Source of the DNA: Phytomonospora endophytica
GTDB lineage: Bacteria; Actinomycetota; Actinomycetes; Mycobacteriales; Micromonosporaceae
NCBI RefSeq assembly: GCF_014202425.1
Contig: NZ_JACHGT010000001.1
Span: 41,160-105,159 of the forward strand
Direction: 5' to 3'
DNA: 64,000 nucleotides
Shown: in pieces, positions 8,160-16,445 of the stretch
How the letters are laid out: each line of letters starts with the position of its first letter
How positions within the stretch are numbered: position 1 is the first letter of the stretch
Made by a program: the position numbers and the translations under genes
The notes under the pieces: generated by a model
The model's input: the letters and a program-made list of their open reading frames with translations, nothing else
What the model was told of the DNA's origin: nothing
The model's database searches: none

Positions 8160-9244
8160 GACGGCATCCCGACGGTCATGCCCTCGGCGAGTCCTGCACC
8201 GCTGACCTCGACGCGGCCACCGGCGAACAGGCCCGTCTCCACCGGGACGATCCGCGTCGCACCGGCGTCGACGACCTGCACGCCGTACCCACCGTCGCCG
8301 AGCGCCAGCAGTGCCGCGACCGGCACGGTCAGCACGTCCTCCCGCTCGGACGCGGTGAACTCGACCTTCACCGCGGCCTCCCCGAAGCCGTCGAGGGCCT
8401 TCTGGTCCTTCACCGTCACGGTGAGCCGAAGCTTGGTGACCTCCTCCTGTTCGGCGCCGTCGCCGGCGTCGATGACGGTCTCGACGGCGGTGATCTTCCC
8501 GTCGGTGCGTTTCCCGTCGGGCAGCTTGACCGTCACCGCCTCGCCCTTCTTCGCGAGGCGCTCGTCGGCCACGTCGAGGTCGACGGAGACGACCCTGGTC
8601 TTACCGGTGTAGTCGAGGATCGCCGAGCCGGGCCCGACGGCCTCACCGACCGAGACCCGGTGCGTGCCGACCCGGACCGCGCCCGGCGCGAAGAGCACAC
8701 GGCCCAGCTCGACCATGCCCGTCTCGGGAAGGCCGAGGTCCTCCTGCCACGCGCGGACGGCCGTGGCGGTGGAGCCGGAGTAGGTCTCATCGACGGTGAA
8801 ACCGGTGTAGCCCAGTTCGGCGAGGTTCTCCTCGAACTGCGCCACGTCGGCGCCCTCCACACCGGGCGCCAGCTCCCGGTAGGCGGGGAGTTTCCCGTAC
8901 ATCAGCAGCACCGGCACGTCGTCGACCCGGCACAGCGCCTTGCCGCGCCCGACCGTCGAGCCGGGCAGCGCCAGGGACGTGATCGTGCCCCCGGCCCGCG
9001 CGGTGAAGGTCGACTCACCGTCGTAGGCGAGCTCCCCGCTCTCGGACTGCGTGTCGACCAGCGTTTCCCGCTCGACGGTCGCCGTCGCGGGCGGCAGCGC
9101 CCCGCTGTCGCCGCCGCCGTCGCCGCTTGCCCCGAAGGCGTTGAAGCCCAGCGCCGCCACCGTCGCGGCCACGGCCCCACCGGCCACGACCGCGATGCCG
9201 ACCGCCCGTCCCGTCCGCCGGCGGCGCTTCGCCCCGGCCGTCAC
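8156..9244 (-). CDS. Membrane-fusion-like adaptor with peptidoglycan-binding domain
   Basis: The protein has 362 aa. A basic N-terminus precedes one transmembrane helix (about 14-36), then a beta-barrel/lipoyl-like region. A PG_binding_1-like domain follows ([16 protein letters not shown] ... [18 protein letters not shown]), then HlyD/MacA-like repeats. Such adaptors link Gram-positive MacB-type permeases to the cell wall. The GTG start overlaps the lipoprotein stop (GTGA) and gives a sensible membrane-anchor N-terminus; the longer frame upstream only runs antisense to the lipoprotein frame. Confidence 0.9.
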   Translation of the reverse strand: MTAGAKRRRRTGRAVGIAVVAGGAVAATVAALGFNAFGASGDGGGDSGALPPATATVERETLVDTQSESGELAYDGESTFTARAGGTITSLALPGSTVGRGKALCRVDDVPVLLMYGKLPAYRELAPGVEGADVAQFEENLAELGYTGFTVDETYSGSTATAVRAWQEDLGLPETGMVELGRVLFAPGAVRVGTHRVSVGEAVGPGSAILDYTGKTRVVSVDLDVADERLAKKGEAVTVKLPDGKRTDGKITAVETVIDAGDGAEQEEVTKLRLTVTVKDQKALDGFGEAAVKVEFTASEREDVLTVPVAALLALGDGGYGVQVVDAGATRIVPVETGLFAGGRVEVSGAGLAEGMTVGMPS

Positions 9245-9762
9245 GCTCCCTCCTCGTGGGTCTCGTTCGAACCGCCGGCCGGCATGAGGTCCTCGCACGC
9301 GTCCTCGGCCGCGGTGAAGTCGGCGTCGGTGCCCGGCGGCGGAGCCTCGTATTGGATCCCGCCCTTCGGCTCCGGGTCGGGGAAGTCGTCGACGCCGTGC
9401 TCCCGCATGCACTTCGCGTACGCCCGCAGCCGTTCGAGGACCTCCGCGTCCAGCTCCGGCGGCTCACCGCCGTTCGGCATGAGCTTGCGGCAGGTCTCCT
9501 CGGCGGCGTCCAGCGTCGCCCTGTCGACGCCCTCGGGGAGACTCAGCGAGCCCTCCCCGTCGGCGTTGAGCTGCGGATCCTCCATCGGAACGCCGTTGTC
9601 GCGCATGCACCGCGTATAGGCGAGCATGTCGCTCTTCGGGTCCGCCGACGGTGACGCCCCGGCCTCGCCGGCACCGTCGCCCGAACCGCACCCGGCCAGT
9701 GCCGTCGCGGCGAACACTCCGATCACCACGGCCGTCCGCCAGCGCTTCGCCGTCTGTCGCAT
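9241..9762 (-). CDS. Lipoprotein with internal Cys-motif duplication
   Basis: The protein has 173 aa. A signal peptide with lipobox LAGC puts the lipidated Cys at about 25. The mature region has two copies of a motif: a Tyr-x-x-Cys-Met-Arg-(D/E)-x-Gly-Val segment, about 40 residues, then a Cys near Leu-Met-Pro-x-Gly-Gly. A disulfide in each half looks likely. It is the first gene of the efflux operon (AAGGGAAG before the ATG) and divergent from the two-component pair at 9891. It may be the sensor or substrate-binding partner of the MacB-like system. I do not know a characterised homologue. Confidence 0.88.
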   Translation of the reverse strand: MRQTAKRWRTAVVIGVFAATALAGCGSGDGAGEAGASPSADPKSDMLAYTRCMRDNGVPMEDPQLNADGEGSLSLPEGVDRATLDAAEETCRKLMPNGGEPPELDAEVLERLRAYAKCMREHGVDDFPDPEPKGGIQYEAPPPGTDADFTAAEDACEDLMPAGGSNETHEEGA

Positions 9763-9890
9763 GTCGCTTCCCTTCGCGGGGACCGGACCTTCCGGCCGCC
9801 CGGCTCGAAGTACAGCGAGACGCGGATAACCCGGGCGTCACCGAAATCGTTAACGGCCGGGAAATGTCCCCGTGCGGCAGCATGGGGGGC

Positions 9891-10547
9891 ATGCGGATCC
9901 TGGTCGTCGAGGACGAACCCCTGCTCGCCGAGTCGGTCGCGAAGTGGCTGCGAGGCGACGCGCACGCCGTCGACGTCGTCCACGACGGCGGCGCCGCCCT
10001 CGAACGCGTCGGCGTGCACGACTACGACGTCGTCGTCCTCGACCGGGACCTGCCCGTCGTCCACGGCGACGACGTGTGCCGCGCGATCATCGAGACCGAA
10101 GGTGACACGCGGATCCTCATGCTCACCGCCGCCACCGCCGTCAGCGAACGCGTCGCCGGACTCGCCCTCGGCGCCGACGACTACCTCGCCAAGCCCTTCG
10201 CGTTCCCCGAACTCTCCGCGCGCGTCACCGCCCTCGGCCGCCGTGCCCGGCCCGCCGCCCCACCGATCCTCCAGCGTGCCGGGATCCGCCTCGACCCGCA
10301 CCGCCGCGAGGTCTTCCGCGACGGCCGCTACGTTCCCCTGTCCCGCAAGGAGTTCGCCGTCCTCGCCGAACTCCTGCGCGCCGACGGCGCCGCCGTGTCG
10401 GCCGAACAGCTCCTCGAAAAGGCCTGGGACGAACACGCCGACCCCTTCACCAACGCCGTGCGCGTCGCCGTCCTCAAACTCCGCCGCAAACTCGGCGAAC
10501 CGCCGATCGTGCTCACCGAACCCGGAGTGGGGTACCGGATCCCGTGA
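9891..10547 (+). CDS. OmpR-family response regulator
   Basis: The protein has 218 aa. The receiver domain (1-115) has the acidic pair VEDE, phospho-Asp in VVLDRDLP, Thr in MLTAA and Lys in YLAKPF. The C-terminal winged helix (125-218) ends LTEPGVGYRIP. The ATG is chosen because the receiver begins there (MRILVVEDE) with a GGGGGG tract just before it. It overlaps the kinase gene (GTGA). Divergence from the lipoprotein/adaptor/ABC operon suggests that it controls that operon. Confidence 0.95.
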   Translation: MRILVVEDEPLLAESVAKWLRGDAHAVDVVHDGGAALERVGVHDYDVVVLDRDLPVVHGDDVCRAIIETEGDTRILMLTAATAVSERVAGLALGADDYLAKPFAFPELSARVTALGRRARPAAPPILQRAGIRLDPHRREVFRDGRYVPLSRKEFAVLAELLRADGAAVSAEQLLEKAWDEHADPFTNAVRVAVLKLRRKLGEPPIVLTEPGVGYRIP

Positions 10548-11692
10548 ACCGCCTGACCGGACGCCTGAGGATCCGCACCCGCCTGACCCTCGTCTACGGC
10601 GGCCTCTTCATGCTCGCCGGAATCGTGCTCCTCGCGCTCACCTACGTCCTCGTCGCCCAGCGCATCCCCGCCGGCGGCGTCGAGAACAACATCAGCGGCT
10701 CCCAGGAACAGAACGGTGAGCCGGGCCTGCTGGTTACCCACATGAGTGAGGTCGTCGAAGACGCCCAGCGCGACACCGCCCGCGAGCTGATCACGCAGGG
10801 CGCGGTCGCCCTCGCGGTCGTCGGCGCCGTCGCCATCGCGCTCGGCTGGCTCCTCGCCGCGCGCCTCCTGCGGCCCCTGCACCGCGTCACCGAGACCGCC
10901 CGGCGCATCGCCGACGCCCCCGCCGCCGGACGCGGCCTGCACGAACGCATCGCCCTCGGCGGCCCGCGCGACGAGGTCCGCGAACTCGCCGACACCTTCG
11001 ACGTCATGCTGGAACGGCTCGACGCGTCCTTCGACGGGCAGCGCCGCTTCATCGCCAACGCCTCCCACGAACTGCGCACGCCCCTCACCCTCAACCGCGC
11101 CCTCATCGAGGTCGCCGTCCACCGCGGCCCCGCCTCCGACGAGGTCCGCCACCTCGGCGAGACCCTGCTCGCCGTCAACGCCCGCCACGAACGGCTCATC
11201 GAAGGGCTCCTGCTGCTCGCCGACTCCGAGCGCGAGTTGACCGAACGGTCCTTCGTGGACCTCGCCGACGTGGTCGAGCACGTCGCCGGGCAGGAACCGG
11301 CGGGTTCGGTGGTCGTCAAGGCGGTCGCCGGGGAGGCGCCGACGACCGGCGATCCGGTGCTGCTGGAGCGGCTCGTGCAGAACCTCGTGGAGAACGGCGT
11401 GCGCTACAACGTCGACGGCGGCTGGGTCAGGGTCGCCAGCCGGACGGCGCCCGACGGTTCGGCCGTCGTCGAGGTGAGCAACACCGGCCCGGTGGTGCCG
11501 CGCTACGAGGTCGGATCACTGTTCGAGCCCTTCCGCCGTCTCGGTGCCGAGCGCCTCTCGGCGACCTCTCCCGGCGCCGGACTGGGCCTGTCGATCGTGC
11601 GGGCCGTCGCCCGCGCCCACGGTGGCGAGGTGCGCGCCGAACCCCGCGACGGCGGTGGTCTCGTCGTGACGGTCACCTTGCCCGAAGGATGA
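10544..11692 (+). CDS. Sensor histidine kinase
   Basis: The protein has 382 aa. Transmembrane helices near 18-40 and 85-108 flank a short extracellular loop of about 45 aa. HAMP follows, then the H-box NASHELRTPLTLNRALIEV (His near 175). The catalytic domain has N-box LVQNLVENGVRYN and G-box GAGLGLSIVRAVA. It is the cognate kinase of the OmpR-type regulator, with a 4-bp overlap. The small sensor loop suggests detection of membrane perturbation or of a partner such as the nearby ABC/lipoprotein complex. Confidence 0.95.
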   Translation: MNRLTGRLRIRTRLTLVYGGLFMLAGIVLLALTYVLVAQRIPAGGVENNISGSQEQNGEPGLLVTHMSEVVEDAQRDTARELITQGAVALAVVGAVAIALGWLLAARLLRPLHRVTETARRIADAPAAGRGLHERIALGGPRDEVRELADTFDVMLERLDASFDGQRRFIANASHELRTPLTLNRALIEVAVHRGPASDEVRHLGETLLAVNARHERLIEGLLLLADSERELTERSFVDLADVVEHVAGQEPAGSVVVKAVAGEAPTTGDPVLLERLVQNLVENGVRYNVDGGWVRVASRTAPDGSAVVEVSNTGPVVPRYEVGSLFEPFRRLGAERLSATSPGAGLGLSIVRAVARAHGGEVRAEPRDGGGLVVTVTLPEG

Positions 11693-11781
11693 TCCAGCGA
11701 CGATCCGTCGCCGTGAAGGGCCCCGAACCGTGCATCCGTCGCCGTGCGTGCCGCTTTCACCCTCGATGTGTTCGAAGAGAA

Positions 11782-11799
11782 GCATTAGCGACATAATGC
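11782..11799. promoter_or_regulatory. AT-rich palindrome upstream of ABC operon
   Basis: GCATTA-GCGACA-TAATGC is a perfect 6-6-6 dyad in the 277-bp gap between the kinase gene and the ABC exporter operon. It is unusually AT-rich for the window and a candidate operator. The same gap also holds two copies of ATCCGTCGCCGTG (about 11704 and 11741). No gene is evident in the gap. Confidence 0.4.
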
Positions 11800-11934
11800 C
11801 CGTGGGTGCGACTCGTGCGCGCCCGGCCGCCCCCGGCGGCTCGGCGGGTCCGGTGGACGAGGGTGCGCGCCCTCGGCCACCGGACCGCGGCCGGTTACGG
11901 TCAACCCCCAGGAGGCCGAGCGGGCGTCCGCCAT

Positions 11935-11962
11935 GGAACCTGCCCGTCCGTCGCCTTAGCTT
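11935..11962 (+). promoter_or_regulatory. Promoter of a leaderless ABC gene
   Basis: TGGAAC (11935-11940), 16 bp, then TAGCTT (11957-11962), followed by 7 nt to the GTG at 11970. The TANNNT-N7-start layout is typical of leaderless actinobacterial mRNAs, and there is no Shine-Dalgarno sequence. Confidence 0.55.
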
Positions 11963-11969
11963 CGGGTCC

Positions 11970-12875
11970 GTGATCAGCCTGAACGGACTCACCAAACGCT
12001 ACGGCGACAAGATTGTCGTCAGCGACCTGTCCCTGTCCATCAAGACCGGAGCCGTCACCGGTTTCCTCGGCCCGAACGGCGCCGGGAAGTCGACGACGAT
12101 GCGGATGATCGTCGGACTCGACCGGCCCAGCGCCGGGTCGGTGACCATCGGCGGCCTGCCCTACGCCCGGATCACCGAGCCGCTGCGCACGATCGGCGCG
12201 CTGCTCGACGCGCGTGCCGTGCACCCCGGCCGCAGCGGGCACGCTCACCTCGTCGCGCTCGCCCGAAGCAACGGGATCCCCCTCCGGCGCGTCGCCGAGG
12301 TGCTGGAGACCGTCGGTCTCGGCGCCGCCGCCCGCAAGCGCGCGGGCGCCCTGTCGCTGGGCATGAGCCAGCGGCTCGGGATCGCCGCCGCGCTGCTGGG
12401 CGACCCGGGGATCCTGATGTTCGACGAACCCGTCAACGGCCTCGACACCGACGGCGTGCGCTGGGTTCGCGGACTGATGCGCTCCCTGGCCGACGAGGGC
12501 CGCACGGTCTTCGTGTCGAGCCACCTGATGAGCGAGATGCAGCTGACCGCCGACCACCTCGTCGTCATCGGCAAAGGGCGGCTGATCATGGACGCGCCGC
12601 TGACCGAGGTCATCGCGCGGAGCTCGCTGACGGCGGTCGTCGCCCGGACCCCGCACGCGGGCGAACTGGCGAGCAGGCTCACCGCGGCCGGGATCGGTGT
12701 CGAGCGGCTGGGGGAGAACGAACTGGTCGCGACCGGCGCGGCGATCGAGCGGGTCGGCGACATCGCCCACGAGGCCGGTGTCCGGCTGCACGAACTGCGG
12801 ACGCGGGAAGCCTCGCTGGAGCAGGCGTACCAGGAACTGACCGAAGGCAGCGTCGAGTACGGAGCGCGGACATGA
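11970..12875 (+). CDS. ABC-2 transporter ATP-binding protein
   Basis: The protein has 301 aa. The nucleotide-binding domain has Walker A GPNGAGKSTTMRMIVG, a signature region LSLGMSQRLGIAAALLG and Walker B ILMFDEPVNGLD. A C-terminal DrrA-like extension of about 80 aa follows. It starts the four-gene unit ATPase, permease, NarL-type kinase, regulator. The GTG start is set by the family N-terminus (ISLNGLTKRYG) and the promoter 7 nt upstream. Likely role: export of a peptide, drug or lipid. Confidence 0.93.
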   Translation: MISLNGLTKRYGDKIVVSDLSLSIKTGAVTGFLGPNGAGKSTTMRMIVGLDRPSAGSVTIGGLPYARITEPLRTIGALLDARAVHPGRSGHAHLVALARSNGIPLRRVAEVLETVGLGAAARKRAGALSLGMSQRLGIAAALLGDPGILMFDEPVNGLDTDGVRWVRGLMRSLADEGRTVFVSSHLMSEMQLTADHLVVIGKGRLIMDAPLTEVIARSSLTAVVARTPHAGELASRLTAAGIGVERLGENELVATGAAIERVGDIAHEAGVRLHELRTREASLEQAYQELTEGSVEYGART

Positions 12876-13705
12876 ACACGGCCACGTTGACCAGAACCCC
12901 CTCCGCGCGAGGCCCGCGCCTCCTCACCCGCACCCTCGCCTCGGAGTGGTCGAAGCTCTGGTCGGTCCGCTCGACCTGGTGGTGCCTCGCCTCGGCCGCC
13001 GTCCTCATGGTCCTGAGCACGCTGACCCTGGGTGGGGCGCACTCGACCGACATCGCCAACCACAACGTCCCGGAGAAGACCTTCGAGGCCAGCGAGGCGG
13101 TCGTGTCGGCCACGACCTTCGTGCAGTTCGCCCTGATCGCCATGGCGATGCTGGTGATCACCTCCGAGTACGGCTCGGGCCTGATCCGCGCCACCTTCCA
13201 GGCCACCCCCGTGCGCGGGCGCGTCCTGGCGGCGAAGGCCATGGTCCTGGCCCCGGTGATGTTCGTCGCGGGCGTCGTGACCGGCGGGATCGCGACGGCC
13301 GTCGAGTACCTGCTGCTGTCCCTCGACGCCTTCGGCGGTTCCATCCGCGTCACGCCGGCCGGCACCGTCGCCGACCTGTGCACGACCGGCGTGTACTTCG
13401 CGCTCGTCTCGCTGCTCACCGTCGGCCTCGGCGCGGCGATGCGCAGTGCCGCCGGGACGCTCACGGCGGCGTTCATGCTGGTCATGGGCCTGCCGCTGAC
13501 CTTGGCGATGAGTGGCAGCCAGGTGGCGCTGGACATCTCGATGCGGATGCCGATGTTCGCCGGGCTCGCCTTCATGGGCAGCACCGACAACCTCACCGGC
13601 GGCCGGATCCCGTACTCGTCGGCCGAAGGTCTCGCCTGGCTCGTCGCGTGGGCGGTGCTGGGGCTGGTCGCGGGCCACATCGTGCTGCGCCGGCGCGACG
13701 CCTAG
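12872..13705 (+). CDS. ABC-2 type permease
   Basis: The protein has 277 aa with about six hydrophobic helices and a basic, loop-forming N-terminus (TLASEWSKLWSVRSTWW), typical of actinobacterial ABC-2 permeases. It overlaps the ATPase gene (ATGA). It forms the membrane channel of the exporter driven by the upstream ATPase. Confidence 0.93.
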   Translation: MNTATLTRTPSARGPRLLTRTLASEWSKLWSVRSTWWCLASAAVLMVLSTLTLGGAHSTDIANHNVPEKTFEASEAVVSATTFVQFALIAMAMLVITSEYGSGLIRATFQATPVRGRVLAAKAMVLAPVMFVAGVVTGGIATAVEYLLLSLDAFGGSIRVTPAGTVADLCTTGVYFALVSLLTVGLGAAMRSAAGTLTAAFMLVMGLPLTLAMSGSQVALDISMRMPMFAGLAFMGSTDNLTGGRIPYSSAEGLAWLVAWAVLGLVAGHIVLRRRDA

Positions 13706-13716
13706 ACTGCGCCATC

Positions 13717-14865
13717 GTGTCGGGTGTCCGGATCCTCCGCGGCTCGGTCGGCGTGCTCCTCGGCGCGCCGCTCGGGCTCGCGGAGCTGGTGTTCGTGTGC
13801 GTGGCCGGTCCGCTGTGGGCGGTACCGGCCGCGCGTCCCGCCGTGACCGCGGGGACCCGGCGGCTCGTCGGACTCGACCGTGCCCGGCTGCGGGCGTGGC
13901 TCGGCCACGAGACCCCGCCCGGCGACGGGAGCCTCGGCTTCCTCGCGCTCCGCGGGCTCGTCGGCGTCATCGCGGGATATGTGTGCGCGGCCTCGGGTTT
14001 CCTTGCGGCCCTGCTGCTCGGGGGAGTCGTGTGGGAGGTGATCCGCGGTGAGTCCGACAGCGTTCCGATGCGCATGCCGGGTGTGCGGATCGTGACCAAC
14101 ACCGGGATCCTCGGCCTGGGCGGCACCCTCATCGCCGCGGCCGTCGTGATCGCCACGGCCTTCGCGGCGGGCGCCGTGGAGCGTCGTCTCGCCGACCGTT
14201 TCCTCGGTCCCGGCACCGCCGAGCTCATGCGGCGGCGGATCGCCGAACTGACCGCGACCCGCTCGGGCATCGTGCGGGCCGTCGACGACGAGCGCCGGCG
14301 CATCGAGCGCGACCTGCACGACGGCGTCCAGCAGCGCGGGGTCGCGCTGGCGATGCTGCTCGGCCGGGCCTCGCACGCCGCCGACCCGGCCAAGGCCGCC
14401 GGGCTCGTCGAGCAGGCCTACGGCGAGTCCCGCCGGCTGCTCGACGAACTGCGCAGCGTGGCCTGGCGGATCTATCCGACGGCCCTCGACGAGCTGGGCC
14501 TGCGGGCGGCGCTGGCGGGCGTGGCGGAGCGGTCGAGCGTGCCGGTGACCGTCCACTACGGACTGTCGGGCCGGCCCGTCTCGGCGGTCGAGACCGCGCT
14601 CTATTTCGTGGCCCGGGAGGCCATCACCAACGCGGTGAAGCACGCCGGGGCCCGTGACATCCTGGTCGTGCTGGAGGAGGACGCCGGGCAGGTGAGCGTC
14701 TCGGTGTCCGACGACGGCCGTGGCGGTGCCGACGCGTCGGGCGGCGGCCTGTCGGGCCTCGCCCGCCGGGTGGAGGCGCTCGACGGCGGATTCCGCGTGA
14801 CCAGCCCGCCCGGCGGCCCGACCGTCGTGGCGGCGTATCTGCCGAAGGGGGAACCGTGCGGGTGA
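13717..14865 (+). CDS. NarL-type sensor histidine kinase
   Basis: The protein has 382 aa. Hydrophobic helices cover roughly residues 10-160 (a sensor-like membrane region). The HisKA_3 motif is DDERRRIERDLHDGVQQRG (His near 205), and an HATPase has N-box AREAITNAVKHAG. The GTG start has no Shine-Dalgarno. TAGACT at 13703-13708 sits 8 nt upstream and uses the TAG stop of the permease gene, so the kinase and its regulator may also have their own leaderless transcript. It is paired with the LuxR-type regulator that follows and probably regulates the ABC-2 exporter. Confidence 0.93.
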   Translation: MSGVRILRGSVGVLLGAPLGLAELVFVCVAGPLWAVPAARPAVTAGTRRLVGLDRARLRAWLGHETPPGDGSLGFLALRGLVGVIAGYVCAASGFLAALLLGGVVWEVIRGESDSVPMRMPGVRIVTNTGILGLGGTLIAAAVVIATAFAAGAVERRLADRFLGPGTAELMRRRIAELTATRSGIVRAVDDERRRIERDLHDGVQQRGVALAMLLGRASHAADPAKAAGLVEQAYGESRRLLDELRSVAWRIYPTALDELGLRAALAGVAERSSVPVTVHYGLSGRPVSAVETALYFVAREAITNAVKHAGARDILVVLEEDAGQVSVSVSDDGRGGADASGGGLSGLARRVEALDGGFRVTSPPGGPTVVAAYLPKGEPCG

Positions 14866-15500
14866 TCCTCGCCGACGACTCGGTGCTGCTCCGCGAGGGC
14901 CTGGCGAGGCTCCTGGAGGACGCCGGGCACGAGGTCGTCGCGGGCGTCGGCGACGGGCCGTCGCTGGTCGAGGCGGTCGCCGGGCTGCGCCCGGACGTCG
15001 CCGTCGTGGACGTCCGCATGCCGCCGACCCACACCGACGAGGGGCTGCGCGCGGCCTTCGAGATCCGCGAGCGCGTCCCGGGCGTCGGCGTCCTGGTGCT
15101 GTCGCAGTACGTCGAGGAGGCCTACGCCGCGAGGCTCGTCGAGCAGGACGGCGCCGGTCTCGGCTACCTCCTCAAGGACCGGGTCTCCGAGGTCGCGGGT
15201 TTCCTCGCGTCCCTGGAGCGGGTGCGGGCCGGGGAGACGGTCTTCGATCCCGAGGTGGTGCGCCAGATGCTGACCCGCACCTCCCACGCCGATCCCCTCG
15301 CGCGCCTGACCGGCCGGGAGGGCGAGGTCCTGCGCTGCCTCGCCGAGGGACTGGTCAACGCGGCGATCGCGAAGCGGCTGCACGTCTCGCTGAGCACCGT
15401 CGAGAAGCACGTCAACGCGATCATGGAGAAGCTCGATCTGGGCCGCGATCCCAGCTACAGCCGCCGGGTGCTGGCCATCCTGCGCTATCTGGGCGGCTGA
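14856..15500 (+). CDS. NarL/LuxR-type response regulator
   Basis: The protein has 214 aa. The receiver has VILADDS, phospho-Asp in VVDVRMPP and Lys in YLLKDRV. The C-terminal LuxR helix-turn-helix is LTGREGEVLRCLAEGLVNAAI ... STVEKHVNAIMEKLDL. It overlaps the kinase gene by 10 bp, with GAAGGGGG as the ribosome-binding site. Likely target: the exporter genes just upstream. Confidence 0.95.
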   Translation: MRVILADDSVLLREGLARLLEDAGHEVVAGVGDGPSLVEAVAGLRPDVAVVDVRMPPTHTDEGLRAAFEIRERVPGVGVLVLSQYVEEAYAARLVEQDGAGLGYLLKDRVSEVAGFLASLERVRAGETVFDPEVVRQMLTRTSHADPLARLTGREGEVLRCLAEGLVNAAIAKRLHVSLSTVEKHVNAIMEKLDLGRDPSYSRRVLAILRYLGG

Positions 15501-15536
15501 CCGCGCCTGTCCGGGCACCGGTCCGGACAGGCGCGG
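15501..15536. terminator. Bidirectional hairpin terminator
   Basis: A 14-bp perfect stem, CCGCGCCTGTCCGG / CCGGACAGGCGCGG, with an 8-nt loop starts right at the end of the response-regulator gene and lies 9 bp from the convergent gene's stop. It serves both directions. Confidence 0.85.
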
Positions 15537-15544
15537 GGCTCACG

Positions 15545-16339
15545 TCAGGCCATCACCGAGATCGCCGAGCGCGACTCGTCGTGGGGAAGATAGTGGACGT
15601 CGACGACGCTGCCGATCTGGAGCTTCGCGACCGCCGCGGCCGGCACGAAGGGCTCCTTGCGGATCTCGAAGGTGGTCCCGTCGGGGCGGGTGATGACCAC
15701 GTCGATGATCAGCTTCGGTTTCCCGTCCTGCATCTCGCCGGGGACGCTGAGACCCTTGACGACGCCCCGGGCGGGGACCCCCGTCCGCGCGATGTGCAGG
15801 GCCTCCTCGGTCACCGTGCCCTGCCGGAGCGCCAGTTGCTCCATGGCGTGACGGGCGAGCGCCTGGTCACCGGAGCGGTCGAGCTCGACCTTGTCGGTGC
15901 GGCCCGGGATGTAACGCACCGGCAGCATCCCGCCCGGCCGCAGCATCGCCAGCCGCGTGACGGGCACGACGGCCTTGGCCCGCGAACGGAAGATCTCGCC
16001 CCGGACGCCGACGACCTCCAGTTCGAAACGCACCTCGGGCTGGTCGTTGATCTGCGTACCGGTCGGGCTCACCCCGAGGATCGTGGCCATCCCGACCGGG
16101 GCGTCGCGGAACTCGCTCGTGTTCTTACCGGTCATCGCCATCATCGCGCTGTCCCCGGTCATCGCGAAGCCGACGATGAACGCCGTCAGCACCAGCGGCG
16201 GGATGATCGCGGTCGGGCCGAGCCAGTTGCCGATCGAGCTGTACGCGTCGGTGCCCTGACCGGTCAGCCCGTACCAGAGGTAGAAGGCCATCGCGCCGAT
16301 GGCCAGGACCGTGATGGTGCGGCGGATGCTCTTCTTCAT
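15545..16339 (-). CDS. Membrane-anchored protein with two DUF3592-like beta domains
   Basis: The protein has 264 aa. Two N-terminal transmembrane helices (about 7-25 and 40-62) are followed by two similar beta-rich segments. Each has a variant of the pattern G-x-x-V ... G-x-x-(F/E) ... VP...L..L.(P/I)G..(V/L)(P/D)V.Y.P (residues about 80-150 and 180-260). The pattern resembles DUF3592-type domains; this is a tentative match. GGAGGG precedes the ATG. It is divergent from the CHAT operon across 106 bp, but a functional link is not established. Confidence 0.75.
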   Translation of the reverse strand: MKKSIRRTITVLAIGAMAFYLWYGLTGQGTDAYSSIGNWLGPTAIIPPLVLTAFIVGFAMTGDSAMMAMTGKNTSEFRDAPVGMATILGVSPTGTQINDQPEVRFELEVVGVRGEIFRSRAKAVVPVTRLAMLRPGGMLPVRYIPGRTDKVELDRSGDQALARHAMEQLALRQGTVTEEALHIARTGVPARGVVKGLSVPGEMQDGKPKLIIDVVITRPDGTTFEIRKEPFVPAAAVAKLQIGSVVDVHYLPHDESRSAISVMA

Positions 16340-16410
16340 GGGTTTCCCTCCTCGGCGGAACTGCTCGAACCGAAGGTATGGAGACCCCGGCGGCTACCGG
16401 TCCCAGGTTT

Positions 16411-16439
16411 TTCGCACCCGGCCGCACGGCCCATAGGAT
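16411..16439 (+). promoter_or_regulatory. Leaderless promoter of the CHAT operon
   Basis: TTCGCA (16411-16416), a 17-bp spacer, then TAGGAT (16434-16439), with 6 nt to the ATG at 16446. The spacing predicts transcription starting at or next to the start codon. Confidence 0.55.
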
Positions 16440-16445
16440 GGCGGG

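Noticed and set aside
13593-14643. Two minus-strand frames opposite the NarL-type kinase
   Set aside because: Arg/Ser-rich antisense frames; the plus strand has HisKA_3 and HATPase motifs.
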